Source: Candidatus Omnitrophota bacterium (lineage in GTDB: Bacteria; Omnitrophota; Gorgyraeia; Zapsychrales; Fredricksoniimonadaceae). Taken from it: a DNA stretch of 33,124 nucleotides. Positions 7,904-15,510 of this stretch are shown here, piece by piece. The notes beneath the pieces were generated by a model. That model was not told the DNA's origin. It worked only from the letters and a program-made list of their open reading frames with translations, and searched no databases. The DNA is taken from assembly GCA_015233675.1 (NCBI GenBank), contig JADFXH010000014.1, forward strand, positions 735 through 33,858. Reading direction: 5' to 3'. Made by a program: the position numbers and the translations under genes. Position 1 is the first letter of the stretch; every line of letters starts with the position of its first letter.

Positions 7904-8157
7904 GACCCCTCCTATTTTTTTGTTGTTCTTAAATCGACATTTTAGCCATGATTACTTTTAGATAATGTATCTCAATTCTCAAAATTTACAAACAAAAAAT
8001 CTCCGCAAACTTAATAAAGAAAACATCTTACCCCCCTTGCGGAAAGCCCATCTCATTCCCTTCCCCTCGCGGGGAGGCCTGCGGCCCGTCTCGCGGCAGG
8101 CAGGTATCGAATTTGGAATAATATAAGCTCGGCAAGGGAGAGGAGAGAACACTTACC

Positions 8158-8186
8158 TTGACAACCCCTTCTTTCAAATGTATATT
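8158..8186 (+). promoter_or_regulatory. Sigma-70-type promoter for the PEP-CTERM/exosortase genes
   Basis: TTGACA (8158-8163), 17 bases, TATATT (8181-8186). The start codon of the PEP-CTERM gene is about 70 bases downstream of the expected transcription start, leaving a leader that contains the palindrome at 8217-8237. Confidence 0.65.
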
Positions 8187-8216
8187 AACGAAAGTTCAAC
8201 CAAGCATTAATCAGTA

Positions 8217-8237
8217 TTTATCAAAACATTTGATAAA
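8217..8237. promoter_or_regulatory. Perfect palindrome in the leader of the PEP-CTERM gene (candidate operator)
   Basis: The 9-base arms TTTATCAAA and TTTGATAAA are separated by ACA, 26 bases before the start codon and about 25 bases after the expected transcription start. The symmetry suits a dimeric regulator. It could also form a short RNA hairpin followed by a T-rich stretch. Confidence 0.5.
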
Positions 8238-8263
8238 CAATTTTTTAAAAGTGACCGAAACTC

Positions 8264-8650
8264 ATGAAAACACCTCTTAGAATATTCCTTTTTGTCATCC
8301 TTTCCTGCTTTATCTTCGCAGGCCGTTCATCAGCGGCTTTTCATTTTAACGGCGATGATTTCGGTTTTCAAGGGAACAATAACGGCCATGGCAACAACGG
8401 CAACCATGGTGACAATGGTAACCATGGCGGCAATAATAACTTTGGCGGCAATGACAATCATGGCGGCTTTGGCGACAACGGCAACCATGGCGGTTTTGGC
8501 GATAATGGTAACCATGGAAATAACGGTGGAGACCCTGGCGGCAGAAGTCGTAGCGTGGCACCCGAACCAATCAACTATATCCTTTTTCTATTGGGCGCTG
8601 GACTTTTAGCTCTAAGTTATATTAGACGCAAAAAACTCCCCACCGCTTAA
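8264..8650 (+). CDS. PEP-CTERM surface protein with Gly/Asn/His repeats
   Basis: This 128-residue protein has a signal peptide (1-25) and a low-complexity core (about 37-93) built from GNHG, GDNGNHGG and GFGDNGNHGG-like units. The classical exosortase sorting tail follows: PEP at 100-102, a hydrophobic helix at about 104-120, and RRKK at 121-124. PEP-CTERM proteins are exported, processed by exosortase and usually become part of the extracellular matrix. The exosortase gene follows after 22 bases, which strongly supports the assignment. The His/Asn/Gly-rich core could bind metal or polysaccharide, but that is a guess. The repeats are also visible in the DNA at about 8370-8530, so copy number may vary between strains. 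Confidence 0.88.
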   Translation: MKTPLRIFLFVILSCFIFAGRSSAAFHFNGDDFGFQGNNNGHGNNGNHGDNGNHGGNNNFGGNDNHGGFGDNGNHGGFGDNGNHGNNGGDPGGRSRSVAPEPINYILFLLGAGLLALSYIRRKKLPTA

Positions 8651-8672
8651 GTCATTCCTTTCACTACTTAAC

Positions 8673-9491
8673 ATGTACTACATTATTCCGTGGTTTCTAA
8701 CCTCACTGCTTTACATTCCAATTTTTACCCAACTCTATTCTTTACGCTGGCAGATGATCGATTACACTCATGCCTACTTTATCCTGCCGGTTACATTATG
8801 GCTAGTCTGGAGAAAACGAAAATTTCTTACACCTGATTCATCTTCTTCCTTTCTTAAAACAATTTTATACCTGCTCCTTCTTATCTTGAGCTTGTTACTT
8901 TATCTCTTAGGCTGGCGGCAGGATTATCTTTTTATTACAACATTTTCAATGATTCCGGTTTGCTTTGGATTAGTGCTCTTTTTTTACGGCAAACGAACGG
9001 CCAGAGAACTTTTATTCCCTATTTTGTATCTTCTTTTGCTGATTCCCCCGCCCTTGGGAATTTTAGACAGCATCACCCTTCCCATGCGCTATGGAGTTAC
9101 TTTCGCCGCTGATATTATCCTTAAGATCTTCGATATTCCGGTTGTCCGCGATGGGCTTCTTCTATCACTTGGCGGGAATGAAATTTACATGGGCGAGCCC
9201 TGCAGCGGCCTGCGCTCATTAGTTACCATGTTTGCTTTAGGCCTTGTTTATGCTTATCTGCTTCCGCTCAATTTAAAGAATAAAATAACATTAATTATAG
9301 CCATTATCCCCCTGGCCTTAGTTGGCAATCTCATACGTATTGTGCTCACCTGCGCGACTATTTATGTCTGGGGTCCTAAAATAGAAGAAGGCCCCGTGCA
9401 TTTTTTAACCGGTCTTGTGATTTTTATCATCATGATCGCTTGTTTCATAAACCTTGAAAAAAGACTCGAAGAAAATGAACCCGATACATAA
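8673..9491 (+). CDS. Exosortase (PEP-CTERM processing transpeptidase)
   Basis: This 272-residue integral membrane protein has about eight hydrophobic segments. The three family catalytic residues are visible: Cys177 in GEPCSGLRS, Arg222 in NLIRI and His243 in HFLTG. The N-terminal segment with a YTHAYFILP motif is typical. It recognises the C-terminal PEP signal of exported proteins, removes the anchor and probably transfers them to a surface acceptor. Its cognate substrate is encoded directly upstream and an EpsI-family protein overlaps its end, so the three genes form one unit. I cannot assign an exosortase subfamily. A good ribosome-binding site is not evident, which suggests coupling to the upstream gene. 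Confidence 0.92.
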   Translation: MYYIIPWFLTSLLYIPIFTQLYSLRWQMIDYTHAYFILPVTLWLVWRKRKFLTPDSSSSFLKTILYLLLLILSLLLYLLGWRQDYLFITTFSMIPVCFGLVLFFYGKRTARELLFPILYLLLLIPPPLGILDSITLPMRYGVTFAADIILKIFDIPVVRDGLLLSLGGNEIYMGEPCSGLRSLVTMFALGLVYAYLLPLNLKNKITLIIAIIPLALVGNLIRIVLTCATIYVWGPKIEEGPVHFLTGLVIFIIMIACFINLEKRLEENEPDT

Positions 9492-10113
9492 ATCTCTTGT
9501 TGCCACTTGCATACTTGCTGTCAGCGTTGCCCTTGCTTTCGGTGTTCCAAAAACCAAATATCAGGGAACGGATATCATCTCTTCGCTCAATCTCCCCCAT
9601 ACCATGCCCGGCTGGAGCTCGGAAGATATCTCAGATGAAATCAAACAAAACGGCCAATCCATGAACTTTCTGGGCCATGTCCTTGTCCGGGAATATGACA
9701 AAGATAACGGCCCTTTACTGTATTTGTTTATTCTTGACGCCAATAATTTTCATCACCCTAAAACTTGTGTCGGCGGCGCAGGTTTTGACGCGCAGGATTT
9801 AAAGGACATCGAATTCAAATTGCCCTATCATACCTTAAAAGCCAAGGCCATTTATTTTCAAAAACAAGATGAAGGTTTTCTGACGGTTTATTGGATATGT
9901 ATTAATAAAAAGCAGGTGGATTGGACAAACCAAAAACTCACACAATTATGGTATTCGCTGTTCAACAAACAGAAACCCGGCATCATGGTACGCATTGACA
10001 TTACAGCCCCCAAGGATCAAATAGCCCAAGCAAGCCAAACCATCCAGGAATTACTGACTGACCTCTCGGCCCAAATTCCACCCGAAGAACAAGAATATCT
10101 CTTTGGAAAGTAA
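9475..10113 (+). CDS. EpsI-family exosortase-associated protein (DUF3485-like)
   Basis: I chose the ATG at 9475, which gives 212 residues beginning MNPIHKSL with a hydrophobic export segment at about 7-22; an upstream TTG at 9454 is possible. The gene overlaps the exosortase by 17 bases. The core REYDKDNGPLLYLFILDANN...HHPKTCVGGAGF matches the EpsI/DUF3485 pattern, with an Arg-Tyr strand, a His-Pro-x-x-Cys motif and a glycine turn. This domain is either fused to exosortase C-termini or encoded next to them. Its biochemical role is unsettled, and it is linked to exopolysaccharide-associated sorting. The C-terminus carries the QTIQELLTDL helix also expected in the family. Confidence 0.85.
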   Translation: MNPIHKSLVATCILAVSVALAFGVPKTKYQGTDIISSLNLPHTMPGWSSEDISDEIKQNGQSMNFLGHVLVREYDKDNGPLLYLFILDANNFHHPKTCVGGAGFDAQDLKDIEFKLPYHTLKAKAIYFQKQDEGFLTVYWICINKKQVDWTNQKLTQLWYSLFNKQKPGIMVRIDITAPKDQIAQASQTIQELLTDLSAQIPPEEQEYLFGK

Positions 10114-10189
10114 AAAAATCTACAATTAGCCCCTGTGGGTTGTGTTTTATATAGAGATTAAAGTATGAAAGTCTGGAGGGAATGCTCAC

Positions 10190-10218
10190 TTGACAAATAT
10201 ACTACTAAGTAGTACACT
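10190..10218 (+). promoter_or_regulatory. Promoter of the toxin-antitoxin pair
   Basis: A consensus TTGACA (10190-10195), exactly 17 bases, then TACACT (10213-10218). A GGAG site precedes the toxin ATG by 5 bases. Palindromes overlap both the spacer and the expected transcription start. Confidence 0.75.
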
Positions 10219-10243
10219 TCATTTATATGCTACTCAGTAGCAT
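10200..10243. promoter_or_regulatory. Paired palindromic operators of the toxin-antitoxin pair
   Basis: Palindrome 1 (10200-10214) has arms TACTACT/AGTAGTA around one central A. Palindrome 2 (10227-10243) has arms ATGCTACT/AGTAGCAT around one central C. Both share the core TACT-N-AGTA, and their centres are 28 bp apart. They overlap the -10 region and the expected start site, as in autorepression by an HTH antitoxin. Confidence 0.75.
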
Positions 10244-10252
10244 GGAGACAAA

Positions 10253-10633
10253 ATGTACTATTTAAAAAACAAATATTTCTATCGTTGGGCCAAAAAGCAA
10301 GGAATCACTGACAAAACACTTTTTGATGCTATTGAAGAATTTGAAAAAGGGCTGTTTGAAGTAAATTTAGGGAACCACTTATATAAAAAGAGGATCGCAT
10401 TAGCTGGTAAAGGAAAGAGCGGAGGAACACGAACCATATTATTTTACCAGCAGGGAAGGAAATTAATTTTTTGTCACGGCTTTGAAAAGAACCAGCAGAG
10501 TAATTTGAGTAGCATGGAACTTAAGCTTCTCAATCGATTGTCGGATAGCTATCAGAGAATGCCTGAAGAAGAAGTCGTTAAAATGATTAAAAATGATAGG
10601 TTTTTTGAAGTTTCAAAAAAGGATGGTGATTAG
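10253..10633 (+). CDS. RelE/HigB-like toxin (DUF1044-type)
   Basis: This is a 126-residue basic protein. The pattern FYRWAKKQGITDKTLFDAIE..GLFEVNLGNHLYKKRIA..GKGKSGGTRTILFYQ..RKLIFCHGFEKNQ matches the PF06296 branch of the RelE/ParE toxin superfamily, especially the GKSGGxRT core and the final F-x-K-N segment. Members act as ribosome-dependent mRNA interferases or related inhibitors. The C-terminal tail (about 95-126) is longer than the minimal fold. The antitoxin start follows its stop with no gap, giving the toxin-first order of HigBA-type loci. Confidence 0.85.
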   Translation: MYYLKNKYFYRWAKKQGITDKTLFDAIEEFEKGLFEVNLGNHLYKKRIALAGKGKSGGTRTILFYQQGRKLIFCHGFEKNQQSNLSSMELKLLNRLSDSYQRMPEEEVVKMIKNDRFFEVSKKDGD

Positions 10634-10936
10634 ATGGAAAACAACATTAAAAACATGGTTTTAGAATCGATGGAAGACCTTTATAAGAATGGTTCCGTCA
10701 GCGAAATAACTCTTCGAGAAGTAAAAGCCCTCGCTCTTGAAGTGAAGCCTTATGCGCCTAAAGCGATCCTTAGATTGCGAAGAAAACTAAAATTAAGTCA
10801 GGCAGCCTTTGCCAGATTTATCAATACGAGTGTACAAACCGTTCAAGGCTGGGAACAAGGCATTAAAAAACCCTCGGGGACCGCTTTGAAATTGTTACAC
10901 ATTATTGATGAGAAGGGGTTGACGGGAGTAATTTAA
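10634..10936 (+). CDS. HTH (XRE-type) antitoxin
   Basis: This 100-residue protein carries a helix-turn-helix at about residues 43-92. LRRKLKLSQAAFARFINTS is followed by the recognition helix VQTVQGWEQGIKKPSG and a closing LKLLHII helix, the usual pattern of antitoxins paired with DUF1044/HigB toxins. The ATG directly follows the toxin stop TAG. It should neutralise the toxin and repress the operon through the two palindromes upstream. It ends 28 bases from the convergent VanZ-like gene. Confidence 0.88.
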   Translation: MENNIKNMVLESMEDLYKNGSVSEITLREVKALALEVKPYAPKAILRLRRKLKLSQAAFARFINTSVQTVQGWEQGIKKPSGTALKLLHIIDEKGLTGVI

Positions 10937-10964
10937 TAGAAATCACCCCTCCTCGTTGAGGATG

Positions 10965-11363
10965 TCAAAGACTTAGTTTGGCCATTTTGAGCCACATCAA
11001 ATATGCTAACATCCCGAAAGCACCACTTATAGTATCAAAAATAGCATCGATAAATTGACAATTCCGGCCGGGCACAAAAGATTGGTGCCATTCATCCAAT
11101 GAACCAGCTAAAAAAACATGCATCGACAAGAGTAATATAGTAATCACGCCTACTCTGGCCCTCTTATATGAATATGCCCTAAAAAGAAGAACACCCAAAA
11201 CTGAATATTCCCCAAAATGAGCAACCCGATGGGCCCAAAATTGCCACGAATCTGACGGCATTGGGGGGAAATCTATAGATGGGATGGAAGAAAGAATAAA
11301 AATAAATTCCAGCCAAACAAGAACCTGCAGCCAATAATACAATGTATTATTCCCTTTAATCAT
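10965..11363 (-). CDS. VanZ-like family membrane protein
   Basis: This 132-residue protein has about four hydrophobic segments. The motif set fits VanZ-like proteins (PF04892): LSSIPSIDFP after the first helix, HRVAHFGEYSVLGVLLFRA, and SLDEWHQSFVPGRNCQFIDAIFDTISGAFG. The conserved Asp-Glu-x-His-Gln and Pro-Gly-Arg residues are all present. The biochemical role of most family members is unknown, and VanZ itself confers teicoplanin resistance. It is the last gene of the exopolysaccharide operon, 7 bases after a glycosyltransferase, so a role in envelope polymer assembly is more likely than antibiotic resistance. Confidence 0.85.
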   Translation of the reverse strand: MIKGNNTLYYWLQVLVWLEFIFILSSIPSIDFPPMPSDSWQFWAHRVAHFGEYSVLGVLLFRAYSYKRARVGVITILLLSMHVFLAGSLDEWHQSFVPGRNCQFIDAIFDTISGAFGMLAYLMWLKMAKLSL

Positions 11364-11370
11364 TAGGATT

Positions 11371-12483
11371 TTACATACATATCTTTTTATATACTTTAAA
11401 AGTCTCCGCCGATATCTTTTCCCAACTATACTTTTCAGATATCCTCTTGATTTGTAAATCCTTTTCCTCTAATGCCTGTGTCCGGGCCAAGAATCGCACT
11501 ATAATCTTAGCCATAGTATCAACATCCCCAGCCGGAAAATAACGCTCACTATCAAGACCAACTTCTCTATTCGAAGAAATATCTGAAACAAGGCAAGACA
11601 AACCATAACTCAAGGCTTCTAACAAAACAATTGGCAAACCTTCATAATAGGACGGCAGCACAAACAAGCCCGCATGAGTATAAAGTTCCTGCAATGGCAT
11701 GCCGGTCAAACGTCCAGTCAATATGACACCTTTCACCTGATTTGCCTTTTCTTTTAATTTCGTACTATATTTGTCGATATGATCAGCATCACCAACGACA
11801 ACGAGCTTATAACCTGCAAAATTTGAACCAGCCCCCAACTGAAAAGCATTTACCAAATCCTCAAAACCCTTTTCCGGAACAAATCTCCCAACGGTCAAAA
11901 TATATTTTCCCTTCTCAATGCCAAATCGCTTCAATGCCCCATCTGTACCGATTTGTTGTGGAATCAAAACCCCATTGGGAATCTGATTAGCTGTCCGACC
12001 AAAGTTCTTTTTGATGTGGTCAGCAATAGTTTTTGAAATAGCAATAATTTCATTAGCAAAAACACATCCCTTCCACTCTCCCATCATTAATACCAACTTT
12101 GCCAAACCATTCCATTTTTTACGCTCATAATCAGGGCCATGGTGAGTCATAACAACCTTAAGCCCCAAAAGTTTGGCCATCGGAACAAAAAGAGACGGTC
12201 CTATAGAATGGATATGCAGGATATCGCATCCCATTTTTCTGGCAAGTAAGACCCCTTTAAACGTATGGATAAAAGCTTCAAGAAATTTATTTTGAGGGCA
12301 ATTTAATGCAACTAAACGAACATCCCGATAGGAAGTAACACCTAGATCAACATATGGACGACGTGTAATGACAGTAACGTCACAGCCCTGCTTGACTAAG
12401 CAAGGATAAAGATTTTCACAATGGGCCTCAACCCCTCCTTGTACATTGGGAAAACCGCGTGTGCCAAGAACAACAATTTTCAC
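11371..12483 (-). CDS. Glycosyltransferase family 4 (GT-B)
   Basis: This 370-residue GT-B enzyme has an N-terminal Rossmann half starting MKIVVLGTRGFPNVQGGVEAH (the GGVE loop is typical of GT4). Its C-terminal half has TVGRFVPEKG (about 197-206, donor-phosphate binding) and the E-x7-E motif EGLPIVLLE (281-289). It should add a sugar from a nucleotide-sugar donor to the lipid-linked repeat unit in the cytoplasm. The GTG start overlaps the radical SAM stop in a GTGA arrangement, implying translational coupling. Donor and acceptor cannot be predicted. Confidence 0.9.
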   Translation of the reverse strand: MKIVVLGTRGFPNVQGGVEAHCENLYPCLVKQGCDVTVITRRPYVDLGVTSYRDVRLVALNCPQNKFLEAFIHTFKGVLLARKMGCDILHIHSIGPSLFVPMAKLLGLKVVMTHHGPDYERKKWNGLAKLVLMMGEWKGCVFANEIIAISKTIADHIKKNFGRTANQIPNGVLIPQQIGTDGALKRFGIEKGKYILTVGRFVPEKGFEDLVNAFQLGAGSNFAGYKLVVVGDADHIDKYSTKLKEKANQVKGVILTGRLTGMPLQELYTHAGLFVLPSYYEGLPIVLLEALSYGLSCLVSDISSNREVGLDSERYFPAGDVDTMAKIIVRFLARTQALEEKDLQIKRISEKYSWEKISAETFKVYKKICM

Positions 12484-13445
12484 TTAATTAATCCCACTTT
12501 ATTCTTTAATACCCAAAAAATCGGCTTTAACGGATGCGCATGGATTGCCGGGGCAACACTGCCAATCATCCAGCAATTCTTTGGACAACTCCGGACCATG
12601 GCACGGACCTCATCCGCGCGCCGACCATTCCAAATCTCATCCCATGTTTGATTATTAAGATTACCCAATGGCTCTTTCTTATCCATACCGTTACAAACCA
12701 AGACATCCCCAACGGGATCAACAAAAAAACCATTCGTCCCCATCTCACATGGCAATAACCTCAGGTTTCCATTGATATAATTAATCAACCCATAATTAAA
12801 ATAAGCCCGGAACCATTCTTTAGGCTTCTTCGACTTAAGCAACTGTTTAACAAGCTTTCTAAATTCGCCAATTAGCACATCTTTATCCTGAATCTTATTA
12901 TCCCACTTATGAAAATAATGTGAATTATGCAAAGTCGCGGTTGCAAACTCATACCCCATCCCCTTAGCCATTTCATATAAAGGAACCAAATCCTTAGCAT
13001 TTAAATCCTGAACTGTCATTCCAAAACCAATATCTTTAATCCCCATCTCCCGCAATTTCACCAAAGTTTCCATAGTCCGCTTATACCCATCGGGAATCTG
13101 GCGGATTGTATCATTGGATTGTTCTTGACCTTCAATACTGATACGGATGCCAAGATCAGGATATTTCTTACATAAGTCGATAATTTTCCCAGTAAAGTAG
13201 CCATTGGTGCTAATGACAATGCGTTTGGTCTTTTTACGAAGCTCAGCAATGATATCCGGAAGATCTTGACGCGCAAATGGTTCACCGCCTGTGACATTAG
13301 TAAAAAACATCTCTGGCAGTTTACGGATAATATCCAACCCAATTTCATCCGTAGGTTTGGTAGGAAACTTCCACACATCACACATATTGCATTTAGCATT
13401 GCAACGATAGGTGATAATTATTGAACCATGCAGTTTATTCTTCAT
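12480..13445 (-). CDS. Radical SAM protein with SPASM-like C-terminus
   Basis: From the ATG at 13445 the protein is 321 residues. A TTG 18 bases upstream is possible but would lie deeper in the preceding gene. The radical SAM cluster CNAKCNMC is at residues 15-22 (CxxxCxxC). GGEP appears as VTGGEPFARQDL near residue 58. The C-terminal third has the SPASM-like set LPCEMGTNGFFVDPVGDVLVC...CPKNCW for auxiliary Fe-S clusters. Such enzymes modify peptides, sugars or lipids through radical chemistry. It overlaps the glycoside hydrolase upstream by 11 bases and the glycosyltransferase downstream by 4, so it belongs to the polysaccharide operon. Its substrate is unknown; no small precursor peptide gene was noticed beside it. 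Confidence 0.88.
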   Translation of the reverse strand: MKNKLHGSIIITYRCNAKCNMCDVWKFPTKPTDEIGLDIIRKLPEMFFTNVTGGEPFARQDLPDIIAELRKKTKRIVISTNGYFTGKIIDLCKKYPDLGIRISIEGQEQSNDTIRQIPDGYKRTMETLVKLREMGIKDIGFGMTVQDLNAKDLVPLYEMAKGMGYEFATATLHNSHYFHKWDNKIQDKDVLIGEFRKLVKQLLKSKKPKEWFRAYFNYGLINYINGNLRLLPCEMGTNGFFVDPVGDVLVCNGMDKKEPLGNLNNQTWDEIWNGRRADEVRAMVRSCPKNCWMIGSVAPAIHAHPLKPIFWVLKNKVGLIK

Positions 13446-15510
13446 TTTTCTTATCAATCTCAATTGCAGTTAATGAATGCGGTTCGAAAGTATATTCAAA
13501 AACGTTAGAGGAAATAGAAAACTCCTTTTGCATCACTTTGACGTTATCATGTTTGGTTTCATTCGTAGCATCAATAAACGGGCCGTTGAGAACCCACGCG
13601 ATACCTTTAGTTGCAGGTATAAAATTCTTTAAATTAATAGTTGATGTTGTCGTCTTGTCCAAATTTTTGTTGATAACCATTAAATATATTTTATTTCCAT
13701 CTGAGGCTTTGCTTGCAGTAACAGATAAATATGGAATCTTTATATCAAGCGAAGGGACAAATTTCTGCAACTTAACATCTCTAAAGAAAACCTTACCATG
13801 CAATGGACCGACCTCACCGATCCTCCGAGCAATGACATTAACGGCTTTAGCATCCGGCAAGGCCTTGTAAACTGTCTCCACATATTGCCAATCAGTAGTG
13901 CCAGTAATTTTATCTGTTGTTTCGGCTGAATGTGCAGCATTCCAACCGCGAGCATCTTGGATCTCAAGGCAAACCCCTTTATTATCAATCAGATTATCAG
14001 TTCGGATATAACCTGATAGTTTATAATACGCCCCTGGTTCGACAGACACTCCTTTAGTTGCATGAAAATAATCAAATTTCATTGGGTTTTCAAAATCGAT
14101 TTGCAAAACTCCATCATTCTGATTAACGGTAACGCCTGGATATTCTCTAACCTGCCAATTTCCCTCAAGCAGGTTTGATTCGAACAGCGTACCGGCTTTG
14201 ATACGTTTTAAGTATGTCTTTAATTCATCGTATTTTCCAATGCTATAGCCTTCGCTTTTTACATCTGCTTTCAACAATAGGCCACCAAAATGTTTGTGAT
14301 AAAGCTCGAAAACATAATAATTTGGTCGCTTATAATATTGATTCAATAGCGTTTTCTCAGTTCCATCAAATCCATTCGCTATCATCCCCCAATACTCATT
14401 AGCGAATTCCCAGTAATTTGCCATTAATATATCATTCTCTGGTTTTAAAAAAATATGTAACATCTCCGCATTTAAAAGGGCAGTCCCAAGAGAATGACGA
14501 TAAGGCACAGGTTTATTTTGAACAAAACCACTGTTATACTCTGTGATTGCTAAAGGGACATCTTTTCCGGATTTTATTTTAAGAAGTTCTAATGTTTCCT
14601 TAAATGAATGTTCATTTTTAATAATGGGAATTGCCAGAGTGATGCCGAATATCTCTTTAGGGGACATTGTTGCAAGCTTACCTATTTTTACATCAGGAGA
14701 GGGATAGGTATGGATAATGCCAAAATCAATCGAATCCCTTACAATGTTCATGACATTTAAATTCCACTCTTGAGCTTGTAAAACAGCACCTATTCTTATT
14801 GAAGGATCAACAGCTTTCATCGTTGAAAAATATTTTAAATAAAGATACGCATACTCTTGCGGCAAGACTTGCTTGATATTCCTGTGGTCACCATGATACA
14901 CCTCATTCCCAATCTCAAAGTATTTCACATTGTATGGATCCTTATGCCCATTCTTTGCCCGCTCTGCCGCCCAAGGATGCGTCCCGTCATATTTACTATT
15001 TAAATATTCAACAAGGTCTGCAGCATCCTTTTCATTGCCAGTAAAATAACTTACCGTAATTACAGGTTCAGCACCGATGATTTCACAAGTTTTTAAAAAT
15101 TCGTCTAAACCATATAAAAAATGAATGCGCTTTTGTCCTATTGTTTGTTTCCAATCATAATGATGTGAGCCGCATCCACCGGGAAAACGAGCAACTTTTA
15201 AACCCGCATCCTTAGCAAGTTGTATTGGTTCTTTGACAATATTTTGCCATTTCACACTCCAAATCCCACTACCATAGTCTGAATAACCATAATACTTTAT
15301 GTTAATATTCTGGTAACTAGCAGGATCATACCCTAATAAATTATTACCAAATATTTTCTGATTTACATTCTCTATTTCATTCCCAGAATCAAGCCCAATG
15401 AAATTCTCGCTGGCGTTTATATGATGCTGTATCAATACCCAAAACACTAACCCCATTATAATTCTAATAATAGTTCGGGTTTTCCACGTGATTCTCTTTG
15501 TTTTAATCAT
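13435..15510 (-). CDS. GH51-like glycoside hydrolase (alpha-L-arabinofuranosidase type)
   Basis: This is a 691-residue secreted or anchored protein. A hydrophobic N-terminal segment (about 14-33) is followed by a GH51-like TIM barrel: KVARFPGGCGSHHYDW at 105-120, DAADLVEYLN at 162-171, YFEIGNEVYHGD at 197-208 with probable acid/base Glu203, IIHTYP at 265-270, and AITEYNSG at 321-328 with probable nucleophile Glu324. A jelly-roll-like insert (about 485-595, with YYKLSGYIRTDN and a final VFFRDVKL) looks like a carbohydrate-binding module. A C-terminal beta domain closes the protein. Its stop and start overlap the neighbouring operon genes, so it probably trims or remodels the polymer made here. 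The exact sugar specificity is not predictable. Confidence 0.85.
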   Translation of the reverse strand: MIKTKRITWKTRTIIRIIMGLVFWVLIQHHINASENFIGLDSGNEIENVNQKIFGNNLLGYDPASYQNINIKYYGYSDYGSGIWSVKWQNIVKEPIQLAKDAGLKVARFPGGCGSHHYDWKQTIGQKRIHFLYGLDEFLKTCEIIGAEPVITVSYFTGNEKDAADLVEYLNSKYDGTHPWAAERAKNGHKDPYNVKYFEIGNEVYHGDHRNIKQVLPQEYAYLYLKYFSTMKAVDPSIRIGAVLQAQEWNLNVMNIVRDSIDFGIIHTYPSPDVKIGKLATMSPKEIFGITLAIPIIKNEHSFKETLELLKIKSGKDVPLAITEYNSGFVQNKPVPYRHSLGTALLNAEMLHIFLKPENDILMANYWEFANEYWGMIANGFDGTEKTLLNQYYKRPNYYVFELYHKHFGGLLLKADVKSEGYSIGKYDELKTYLKRIKAGTLFESNLLEGNWQVREYPGVTVNQNDGVLQIDFENPMKFDYFHATKGVSVEPGAYYKLSGYIRTDNLIDNKGVCLEIQDARGWNAAHSAETTDKITGTTDWQYVETVYKALPDAKAVNVIARRIGEVGPLHGKVFFRDVKLQKFVPSLDIKIPYLSVTASKASDGNKIYLMVINKNLDKTTTSTINLKNFIPATKGIAWVLNGPFIDATNETKHDNVKVMQKEFSISSNVFEYTFEPHSLTAIEIDKKNEE

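Larger units (their letters stand above)
7904..8263. other. Divergent intergenic region, no gene seen
   Basis: This 360-base gap separates the minus-strand porin from the plus-strand PEP-CTERM gene. A weak minus-strand promoter candidate, TTGTAA-16-TACATT (7964-7991), could serve the porin. A G+C-rich patch at about 8040-8145 contains short inverted repeats (CCCCTCGCGGGG-like, and CCTGC...GCAGG) resembling dispersed repeat debris. The plus-strand promoter and palindrome are listed separately. No open frame with a ribosome-binding site was found. Confidence 0.6.

Noticed and set aside
8370-8535. Possible CRISPR-like or tandem repeat array
   Set aside because: The periodicity follows the codons of the GNHG repeat protein, and there are no uniform repeats with unique spacers.
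8292-8609. Overlapping open frames on both strands across the PEP-CTERM gene
   Set aside because: They arise from the repetitive GGC/AAC-rich DNA of the real gene, lack ribosome-binding sites and give Met/Thr/Ala-rich nonsense.
10965-11363. VanZ-like gene as an antibiotic-resistance determinant
   Set aside because: No other van genes are present, and its place at the end of the polysaccharide operon favours an envelope role.
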